Positions 14,135 through 19,561 of a stretch of DNA of 19,561 bases are shown here, in pieces (position 1 is the first letter of the stretch; each line of letters opens with the position of its first letter). A program made the position numbers and the translations under genes. A model generated the notes under the pieces. That model did no database searches and had not been told where the DNA came from. It worked only from the letters and a program-made list of their open reading frames with translations. The stretch comes from Firmicutes bacterium UBA4874 (lineage in GTDB: Bacteria > Bacillota > Clostridia > Caldicoprobacterales > DTU083). The stretch lies in the NCBI GenBank assembly GCA_002399435.1, contig DHDO01000002.1:135363-154923 (forward strand), given 5' to 3'.

Positions 14135-15253
14135 ATGATTTGTGGTACTGCCAGGAAGGACAGAAAAACAAAAAATCTGATCCATCGGTTACATGCAGAT
14201 GACATTGCGGTGATTCTCCACCGGGATCTGGATGAAGTGGCCGCCATCCATCTTGTGGAACAAAAAGTCAAGGCAGTGATCAACTGTGAAAAATCCATCA
14301 GTGGAAGATTTCCCAATCAGGGACCCAAAATTTTAAGTGATGCAGGCATTCCTCTGATTGATGATATGGGGCAACAGGTCTTTGACCAAATACAGGAGAA
14401 TGATTGGATCGAGTTGAAGGAGCGGACTCTTTTTCTGAATCAAAAGCCATTGTGCTCCGCCACAATCCTGACGAAGAAAGAAATCCAGGCAAAAATGGAA
14501 GCTGCTTCAGATAACATACAGGATGTTTTACATGATTTTATTGACAATACCCTGCGTTATGCGGAAAAAGAAAAAGAGCTTATCCTGTCACCGGTAAATA
14601 TGCCTCCTGTCGACATCCCCATAAAGGGGCACCATGTATTGATCGTCACACGAGGAAAAAACTATAAGGAAGATTTAAAGGCCATCCGATCGTACATAGA
14701 TGAAGTCAGGCCGATTCGGATCGGAGTCGATGGTGGAGCAGATGCCCTGCTGGAATTTGGGTATCAGCCGGATATTATCGTCGGGGATATGGACAGCGCA
14801 AGCGATTCCTCCCTATATCAGTGCAGGGAAATCATTGTTCATGCTTATCCGGATGGGCATGCACCCGGAATGGAACGAATACGAAAATTGGGGCTGTCCG
14901 CCAGGGTATTCCCTTATCCCGGTACCAGTGAGGATGTCGCCCTGATTCTTGCACATGAGAACAAGGCGGAACTCATTGTTACGGTTGGCAGCCATACCAA
15001 TATGATCGATTTTCTGGAGAAAGGGAGGAGAGGAATGGCCAGCACCTTCCTGGTAAGAATGAAAGTAGGGTACAATGTGATTGATGCCAAAGGGGTCAGT
15101 GAGTTATACAGAAATCAGTTCAGGCCTGCCTACCTGGCAGCGTTGTTTCTGGCTGTCCTTCTTCCCATCTCCATGGTGGCGAGAATGTCTCCCCTGATGC
15201 AGGAGCTTTATCAGCTCATTACACTGCGCCTGAAAATTCTTGTGGGCTTGTAG
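14135..15253 (+). CDS. steA: SteA-like putative cytokinetic ring protein (thiamine pyrophosphokinase-like fold)
   Basis: This is a 372-residue protein. The N-terminal part (residues 1-165) has HLVEQKVKAVINCEKSISG, a small domain typical of SteA. The central part (about 170-300) resembles the catalytic region of thiamine pyrophosphokinase, with IRIGVDGGADALLEFGY and the motif GDMDS (D218, D220). A single hydrophobic segment at about 331-352 (PAYLAALFLAVLLPISMVA) anchors the C-terminus. In Corynebacterium, SteA localises to the division site with SteB and is linked to cell separation and envelope integrity. Whether it has any kinase activity is unknown. GAGGAG eight bases before the ATG supports the start. 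It opens the cassette after the spo0A terminator; I found no convincing promoter in the 60 bases between. The next gene is a SteB-like partner, which strengthens the call. Confidence 0.85.
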   Translation: MICGTARKDRKTKNLIHRLHADDIAVILHRDLDEVAAIHLVEQKVKAVINCEKSISGRFPNQGPKILSDAGIPLIDDMGQQVFDQIQENDWIELKERTLFLNQKPLCSATILTKKEIQAKMEAASDNIQDVLHDFIDNTLRYAEKEKELILSPVNMPPVDIPIKGHHVLIVTRGKNYKEDLKAIRSYIDEVRPIRIGVDGGADALLEFGYQPDIIVGDMDSASDSSLYQCREIIVHAYPDGHAPGMERIRKLGLSARVFPYPGTSEDVALILAHENKAELIVTVGSHTNMIDFLEKGRRGMASTFLVRMKVGYNVIDAKGVSELYRNQFRPAYLAALFLAVLLPISMVARMSPLMQELYQLITLRLKILVGL

Positions 15254-15258
15254 GTGAG
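15252..15258 (+). promoter_or_regulatory. Ribosome binding site deciding the start of the steB-like gene
   Basis: AGGTGAG lies seven bases before the ATG at 15266 and overlaps the steA stop. It contains the GTG at 15254 that would otherwise be the furthest upstream start, so that GTG is more likely part of the ribosome site than an initiator. Confidence 0.6.
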
Positions 15259-15265
15259 ATTCCAT

Positions 15266-16156
15266 ATGAATGTAAAGTACTACGCTTTTCTGATGGTTGG
15301 AATATTTCTTGCCATTGGACTGGGAATGATGATTGGAATGACACTGGAAGATAAAAACATTGTTGAAAATCAGCAGACTCAAATGATTCAGCAAATTGAG
15401 GACCATTTTACCCGCCTGCGGACGGAAACGGAACAACTGCAGAAAAGTATGGGCTCTATGGAAGAACAAAACAATCAGCTTTATGAACTTTCCAGCACCC
15501 TGATGACGGAAGTGGTCCGGAACAAACTGTCCGGGATACAGGTCGGAGTGATCAGTTTTGCCGGTGAGAAGCAAAAAGAAGACGTTGGGGAACTGTGTGA
15601 TTTTTTGCAGCAAACCGGTGCAGCGGTTCAGTCCACCATCGTACGCCTTCCGTCTTCGGACGGGGATCGGACCGCCTCTCAAGGGAAAGTTCCGAAGGAG
15701 GATCCTACCATATCGGCAGTGATTGAAAGTCTGGTCTTCAGCATGCGGTTTGGCGGTGTTACACCACTTCTCCAGGAGGTTGAGGATTTAAAGATGATCT
15801 CCCATACCGGTGGATACGAGGTTCCGATTGACAAAATTCTGCTGATTGGGCAGGGCAGCTCCGGGATGGCCTGTGACAGGCTGCTGATCCAGCATGCTCT
15901 GAAAGCCGGCATTCCTGTTATCGCTGTGGAGGTGGGGGACCGAAAGGACAGTGGAATTGGCGAATATAAGAAACTGGGGGTCTCCTCTGTGGATCATGTC
16001 GAGACAATGTATGGAAAACTGGCGATGGTCTCCCTCCTGGCCGGAAACCAGGGAAATTTCGGATATGGAGCCGAATCGCAGACGCAGCTGCCAAGCCCCT
16101 TGTTTCCGGAAGCGGATAGCGGTTCTGCAGCAACAAATGGGGAAAAAGCACAATGA
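15266..16156 (+). CDS. SteB/MctB-like membrane protein (DUF3186, 'copper transporter' family)
   Basis: The 296-residue protein starts with a membrane anchor (NVKYYAFLMVGIFLAIGLGMMIG, residues 2-24). A coiled coil at about 31-78 (QQTQMIQQIEDHF through MEEQNNQLYELSS) and a soluble alpha/beta domain follow, with IQVGVISFAGEKQ and ILLIGQGSSGMACDRLL. This layout fits the family of mycobacterial Rv1698/MctB and corynebacterial SteB. MctB was reported as a copper-related outer membrane channel in Mycobacterium tuberculosis, but in a Gram-positive organism without such a membrane a role as divisome partner of SteA is more plausible; this is inference. I see no cysteine/methionine cluster suggestive of copper binding. 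The start at 15266 follows AGGTGAG. The stop overlaps the next gene's ATG (ATGA at 16153-16156). Confidence 0.8.
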   Translation: MNVKYYAFLMVGIFLAIGLGMMIGMTLEDKNIVENQQTQMIQQIEDHFTRLRTETEQLQKSMGSMEEQNNQLYELSSTLMTEVVRNKLSGIQVGVISFAGEKQKEDVGELCDFLQQTGAAVQSTIVRLPSSDGDRTASQGKVPKEDPTISAVIESLVFSMRFGGVTPLLQEVEDLKMISHTGGYEVPIDKILLIGQGSSGMACDRLLIQHALKAGIPVIAVEVGDRKDSGIGEYKKLGVSSVDHVETMYGKLAMVSLLAGNQGNFGYGAESQTQLPSPLFPEADSGSAATNGEKAQ

Positions 16157-16866
16157 GTAAAAACGGACAGGATATCGGAGTTATAATTCCCGCTTTCAAC
16201 GAAGAAGAAACCATTGACAAAACAATAAAAGCATTGAAACAGATTGTCTGTATTGACCGGATTCTCGTCGTGGACGACGGATCTTCCGATTTCACAGCTG
16301 ATTTGGCTTCAGAGGGTGGAGCGGATGTACTAAAGCTTTCGCAGAACAGCGGGAAGGGATATGCCATGCAAATGGGCTATGAGGCTCTGCCATGCTCCGT
16401 ACTGGTTTTCCTGGATGCCGACCTTGGGGAAACCGCAGCGGAAGCCATCCGGTTAATCAATCCACTCTGCGGGGGATATGCGGAAGCAACCATTGCCCGT
16501 TTTCCCATGACTCCCGGGAAAGGCGGTTTTGGTTTTGTAAAAAGGCTTTCCTCCCAGGGATTGTCTTTCCTTACCGGTCAGACCCTTTCCAGCGTTCTTT
16601 CCGGCCAACGGGGGTTTTTACGCAGAATTCTTTCGGCGGAAAGCTTCCGATATTCCGGTTTTGGGATTGAGTTTGGTATGACAGTGGATATGCTTTGGAA
16701 GAATAGAAAGATACAGGAGGTGGATGTCACAATGAAGCATCGGGCAACGGGCAGGGACTTCGAGGGATTTTTGCATCGGACTCGTCAATTTGCGGATATC
16801 GCAAGAGTCATTGTGAGGAAAACAGTGGAAAGATCCAGTGTCCTGCCACGGAGGAATGATATATGA
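16153..16866 (+). CDS. Family 2 glycosyltransferase (dolichyl-phosphate-mannose-synthase-like)
   Basis: The 237-residue soluble protein has a GT-A fold: GVIIPAFNEEETIDKTI at the N-terminus, the nucleotide-binding VVDDGSSD (D41, D42), NSGKGYAMQMGYEAL, and the metal-binding DAD at D88-D90 in FLDADLGE. SGQRGFLRR and FGIEFGMTVDML follow, typical of GT2 enzymes that use polyprenyl-phosphate or small acceptors. There is no C-terminal membrane segment. It probably transfers a sugar from a nucleotide donor to a lipid phosphate or a phosphorylated small molecule; donor and acceptor cannot be read from sequence. The ATG overlaps the stop of the steB-like gene, so the two are coupled. A MraY-like transferase follows after 13 bases, pointing to a lipid-linked sugar route. 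Confidence 0.83.
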   Translation: MSKNGQDIGVIIPAFNEEETIDKTIKALKQIVCIDRILVVDDGSSDFTADLASEGGADVLKLSQNSGKGYAMQMGYEALPCSVLVFLDADLGETAAEAIRLINPLCGGYAEATIARFPMTPGKGGFGFVKRLSSQGLSFLTGQTLSSVLSGQRGFLRRILSAESFRYSGFGIEFGMTVDMLWKNRKIQEVDVTMKHRATGRDFEGFLHRTRQFADIARVIVRKTVERSSVLPRRNDI

Positions 16867-16879
16867 GAAGGATCCGGTT

Positions 16880-17707
16880 ATGAATCGATCCCCGATCCTT
16901 CTTTCGATCCTCGTGTCCATTGCCTCCTTTTTTCTTTTCCGCAACAGGGTCCTTGTTTTCCTGGACGAAAAGGATCTGTCTGTTCCAAACTATTCCGGCA
17001 ATAAGGTGCGGACCGGAGGAGGCCTGCTTCTTCTATTCCCGGATTTGCTTGCCGCCGTTCCGGCATTGTTTGTCGTAAGACAGGAAGATGTTGCTTTTTA
17101 TATCCTGATGATTCTTGGCCTGACATTTTGCGGACTTTTGGATGATGTTCTGGGGGATTCCACTTCCAGGGGCCTGTCCGGACATATTGGAAGATTTCTG
17201 AAAGGCGGATTAACCACCGGATGGATCAAGGCTTTTACCGGAGGGTTGATCGGAATCCTTCTGGCATGGTACCGGTATCAGAATTTTCTTCTCTTTCTTT
17301 TGGATTCCCTGAGCTTTGCATTATGTGTCAATCTGGTCAATCTTTTTGATCTGCGTCCCGGCCGGGCCATCAAGGGATTTCTGTTTGCCCTGGTCCCTGT
17401 CATGCTCTTTGCCGGCTTCCGGGAAATGTGGTCTGTCCTGCCTGTCCTTGTCCTTCTGGTATTTTATCTGAAAGGGGAAATGGAGGAGGCCTATATGCTG
17501 GGGGATACAGGCGCCAATCTTCTGGGCGGAATTCTTGGGTTTTACGAAGTAATCGGCCTGCCCACAAAGGGTAAAATCATTCTCACGATTTTTCTGGTTG
17601 CCTTTCATGTCCTGGCAGAATTTCAGTCGTTCTCCAAATGGATCGATTTGATACCGATCCTTAAGGCAATCGACAGACTGGGACAGAAAAAGGAAAGCAA
17701 AAGGTAG
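16880..17707 (+). CDS. MraY/WecA-like polyprenyl-phosphate sugar-phosphate transferase (GT4 family membrane enzyme)
   Basis: The 275-residue polytopic protein has about eight hydrophobic segments. Superfamily landmarks are present: LLDDVLGD with D88, D89 and D93; a polar motif N151-x-x-N154-x-x-D157; and MLGDTGANLLGG with D209. The family moves a phospho-sugar from a UDP-sugar onto undecaprenyl phosphate at the inner face of the membrane. The middle motif reads NLVNLFDLRPGR rather than NAVNLTDGLDGL as in MraY, and I see no HHH-type C-terminal motif, so this is not canonical MraY and its substrate is unknown. Upstream in-frame starts exist at 16838 (GTG) and 16856. The ATG at 16880 is eight bases after AGAAGGA, clear of the preceding gene, and begins right before the first membrane segment. 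DUF3866 follows after nine bases. Confidence 0.78.
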   Translation: MNRSPILLSILVSIASFFLFRNRVLVFLDEKDLSVPNYSGNKVRTGGGLLLLFPDLLAAVPALFVVRQEDVAFYILMILGLTFCGLLDDVLGDSTSRGLSGHIGRFLKGGLTTGWIKAFTGGLIGILLAWYRYQNFLLFLLDSLSFALCVNLVNLFDLRPGRAIKGFLFALVPVMLFAGFREMWSVLPVLVLLVFYLKGEMEEAYMLGDTGANLLGGILGFYEVIGLPTKGKIILTIFLVAFHVLAEFQSFSKWIDLIPILKAIDRLGQKKESKR

Positions 17708-17716
17708 GTGGAAAGT

Positions 17717-18808
17717 ATGCTGGAAATGCAAATGGGAAGAGCCATACAGATTCTTTCCAGACGGAATGGAATAACGGAAGTACTGCTGGAAACAGACCAT
17801 CCTATCAAGAAGGCAATCAATTACGATCGGATTACCGGGAAGGTTTCCGCAGGGGACCTTCTTTACCTGAACACAACGGCAGCTTCCCTGGGGCTGGGCA
17901 CCGGAGGCTGCCATTTTGTCATGCTGAATGCCTCACATGAAAGGCTTCCCATGATGGGGGGAGGGCATGGCATGAAATGTCGATATACTCCGTTTCAGGT
18001 CAAGGTACCCTTTGAAGAAGAAGAAAACAAGGAAGCAGAAGAATGCTTCAATCATCCGCTGAATCTGAACAACAGATTGCTGTTCTTTGCTGAGCTTCAC
18101 AGTATGGTACCACCGCTTTGTGCCTGTATCCGTTATTTTTTGGGAGAAAAGTGCCGAATTGCCTATCTTATGACCGATCACGGTGCACTGCCTTTGGAGT
18201 TCAGCAGGAATGTTGCCTTCCTGCGGGAAAAAAAGATGCTGGATACGGTCATAACGATTGGCAATGCCTTTGGCGGGGATCATGAATGTGTCAATATCTA
18301 TACGGGCCTGCAGGCAGCGGCTCATCTGGAAGACTGTGATATGATCCTGGTCGCCATGGGGCCGGGAATTACCGGCACCGGGACCCGATATGGATTTTCC
18401 GGCCTGGAGATGGGCTTTTACCTGGATCTGGCATACCGCCAGGGGGGACAATGCTGCTATATTCCCCGAATCAGCTTTGCCGACAAGAGGAGCCGACATT
18501 ATGGACTGAGCCACCATTCCCGGACTCTGCTCGGTGAAATTCTACGGTCTCCCATCTCTCTTGCCCTGCCGATTTTAAGGAGGAGGGAACAGAAATATCT
18601 TCTTCAGCAGTTCAATCACGCAAATCTTTCCGGCAAATACCCAGTGATCCTCTCTGATGGCAGCTACATCCGTACTGCCATGGACGCTTTTCAGCTTTCC
18701 GTCACCACCATGGGAAGAAATATGGAGCAGGATCCGGCTTTCTTTTATGCAATCGGAGCCGCGGTACGGACAGGATTATCTCAATTCCATCGGGAGGACG
18801 GGTTATAA
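17717..18808 (+). CDS. DUF3866 family protein of unknown function
   Basis: The 363-residue, apparently soluble protein has no signal or membrane segment. It has several glycine-rich loops: ASLGLGTGGCHFV, MMGGGHGMKCRYTPFQ, GNAFGGDHECVNI and VAMGPGITGTGTRYGFSG. Conserved-looking charged motifs include YLMTDHGALPLEFS, SFADKRSRHYGLSHHSRT and VILSDGSYIRTAM. This matches DUF3866, for which no function is established as far as I know. The glycine loops and the paired H/D residues suggest a nucleotide- or metal-binding enzyme, but no known catalytic motif is recognisable. A GTG at 17708 directly follows the upstream stop, but AGGTGG there better serves as ribosome site for the ATG at 17717. It is tightly spaced after the MraY-like gene, and spoIIM follows after 55 bases. 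Confidence 0.75.
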   Translation: MLEMQMGRAIQILSRRNGITEVLLETDHPIKKAINYDRITGKVSAGDLLYLNTTAASLGLGTGGCHFVMLNASHERLPMMGGGHGMKCRYTPFQVKVPFEEEENKEAEECFNHPLNLNNRLLFFAELHSMVPPLCACIRYFLGEKCRIAYLMTDHGALPLEFSRNVAFLREKKMLDTVITIGNAFGGDHECVNIYTGLQAAAHLEDCDMILVAMGPGITGTGTRYGFSGLEMGFYLDLAYRQGGQCCYIPRISFADKRSRHYGLSHHSRTLLGEILRSPISLALPILRRREQKYLLQQFNHANLSGKYPVILSDGSYIRTAMDAFQLSVTTMGRNMEQDPAFFYAIGAAVRTGLSQFHREDGL

Positions 18809-18831
18809 ACCGGGCTTGTCTGACATAAGAA
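18805..18831 (+). promoter_or_regulatory. Weak candidate sigma-E promoter for spoIIM
   Basis: ATA at 18805-18807 and CATAAGAA at 18824-18831 are 16 bases apart, the spacing of sigma-E promoters (ATA-N16-CATACAnT), but the second half of the -10 departs from consensus. spoIIM is sigma-E dependent in B. subtilis, and the predicted start would lie about 25 bases before the spoIIM ATG. The element overlaps the end of the DUF3866 gene. Treat it as a suggestion only. Confidence 0.28.
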
Positions 18832-18850
18832 TATGCTATGAAACCATTCA

Positions 18851-18862
18851 GGGGGGGGCGGG
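18851..18862 (+). promoter_or_regulatory. Poly-G ribosome binding site of spoIIM
   Basis: Eight consecutive G residues (18851-18858) followed by CGGG lie just before the ATG at 18864. This is the only Shine-Dalgarno-like sequence for spoIIM and selects this start over the long upstream open frame that overlaps DUF3866. The homopolymer is unusual and resembles the G7 tract before spo0A. Confidence 0.6.
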
Positions 18863-18863
18863 T

Positions 18864-19499
18864 ATGTTCAGACGATTGGGGACGGATATCATCCAGCATA
18901 TCCGAAAGAACATTGCTCTGTATCTGATTATTTTATTTGCCGTGCTGACGGGGATCCTTTCCGGCTTTTTTACAGCAGGGACAGTGGATGCGCTGCAACG
19001 ATCTGCCTTGATGGATTACCTGAAGGATTTTTTTCAAAATCTGGAGCTGGAAGGCATTCATCGAAATTCTGTTTTTCTGGAATCCTTATGGCAAAATCTT
19101 CAGTGCACCTTTTTCATCTGGCTGTCCGGCCTTTTTCGCTTTGGAATCCCATTTGTTTTTCTTTTTGTTGGGATGCGCAGTTTTGTGATTGGTTTTACCA
19201 TAGGATTCCTGGTCGGTCAATATCATTTTGGGGGATTTCTGTTTACCCTGCTCTGTATTCTTCCTCAGACCCTGATCTATATCCTGTGTGTTTTTGGCAT
19301 AGGAGTCCAGGCATTGGAGCATTCCGTTGACCAGCTGAAAAATCATCGGTTCCATTCGCCAGGGGAACAGCAGATGAGAAAATGCAGACAGTATACGATG
19401 AGAATTGCGATTTTATTTGCGCTGCTTCTGGTGGGCAGCCTGCTGGAGGCTTATATAAGTCCGCTTTTTTTCAAATTGTTTCGCTGGGTTTTTGATTAA
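18864..19499 (+). CDS. spoIIM: Stage II sporulation protein M
   Basis: The 211-residue polytopic membrane protein is close to the 214 residues of B. subtilis SpoIIM. An N-terminal amphipathic stretch FRRLGTDIIQHIRKN leads into a first membrane segment with AVLTGILSGFFTAGTV, the family's characteristic region. A further cluster of segments at about residues 80-150 contains RFGIPFVFLFVGMRSFVIGFTIGFL, and a last segment near 175-200 has AILFALLLVGSLLEAYISP. SpoIIM forms the engulfment complex with SpoIID and SpoIIP, which remodel septal peptidoglycan in the mother cell; SpoIID and SpoIIP are not in this window. The reading frame is open from 18657, but that extension lies in DUF3866 and has no membrane character. 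The ATG at 18864 follows the G-rich ribosome site. Confidence 0.93.
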   Translation: MFRRLGTDIIQHIRKNIALYLIILFAVLTGILSGFFTAGTVDALQRSALMDYLKDFFQNLELEGIHRNSVFLESLWQNLQCTFFIWLSGLFRFGIPFVFLFVGMRSFVIGFTIGFLVGQYHFGGFLFTLLCILPQTLIYILCVFGIGVQALEHSVDQLKNHRFHSPGEQQMRKCRQYTMRIAILFALLLVGSLLEAYISPLFFKLFRWVFD

Positions 19500-19515
19500 G
19501 CTTGCAGGGATGCGG

Positions 19516-19541
19516 GAAAAAGAAGGATTTTCCTGTTTTTT
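19516..19541 (+). terminator. Possible weak terminator after spoIIM
   Basis: AGGA (19524-19527) pairs with TCCT (19531-19534) over a TTT loop, flanked by an A-rich arm and a T-run (19536-19541) that can extend the stem after a mismatch. The stem is short and GC-poor. It sits in the right place, 15-40 bases after the spoIIM stop, but support is weak. The remaining 20 bases to the window end show no gene. Confidence 0.3.
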
Positions 19542-19561
19542 ATAGAATACTATACCATATT

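Noticed and set aside
18657..18863. 69-codon N-terminal extension of spoIIM
   Set aside because: It overlaps the DUF3866 coding region, has no SpoIIM-like character, and the ATG at 18864 has its own ribosome site and gives the standard length.
1..19561. CRISPR arrays, insertion sequences, tRNA or rRNA genes, prophage or attachment sites
   Set aside because: No spaced direct repeats, transposase-like proteins, terminal inverted repeats or RNA-gene signatures were seen; genes are nearly contiguous and of core type.

Overview
The window is a dense, gene-rich chromosomal segment with all called genes on the + strand. The organism is an endospore-forming member of the Bacillota, most likely a clostridial anaerobe. 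This rests on spoIIIAH, spoIVB, spo0A and spoIIM lying among housekeeping genes in an order familiar from Clostridia, with the asp23/amaP/DUF2273 cluster and nusB just downstream of spoIIIAH. I cannot name a genus. I see no mobile element, CRISPR array, tRNA or rRNA, and no intergenic gap longer than about 175 bases.

Region 1 (1-406) is the 3' end of spoIIIAH, the last gene of the spoIIIA operon for the mother cell-forespore channel. Region 2 (about 413-5581) starts at a strong vegetative-type promoter and runs asp23-like, amaP, a DUF2273 membrane protein, nusB, a TsaD-like paralogue, xseA, xseB and ispA. Many junctions are ATGA stop/start overlaps or abut directly, so this is probably one long translationally coupled operon. 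Region 3 (about 5645-11637) has its own extended -10 promoter and carries dxs, tlyA, nadK, argR and recN: isoprenoid precursor supply, rRNA methylation, NADP synthesis, arginine control and DNA repair.

Region 4 (11638-14074) is the sporulation control block. spoIVB encodes the forespore signalling protease. It is followed by spo0A, whose upstream region holds a sigma-H-like promoter with a perfect 0A box over its -10 element. A clear intrinsic terminator closes spo0A.

Region 5 (14135-19499) is the least characterised part: steA, a steB/mctB-like gene, a family 2 glycosyltransferase, a MraY/WecA-like polyprenyl-phosphate sugar-phosphate transferase with altered motifs, a DUF3866 gene and spoIIM. 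The first pair matches the SteA/SteB cell-division proteins of Actinobacteria. The next two look like a small lipid-linked sugar pathway. spoIIM belongs to the engulfment machinery. Together they suggest an envelope or septum module attached to the sporulation block, and this is the best candidate here for an undescribed system. ispA and dxs in the same window supply precursors of the polyprenyl-phosphate carrier such a pathway would need.
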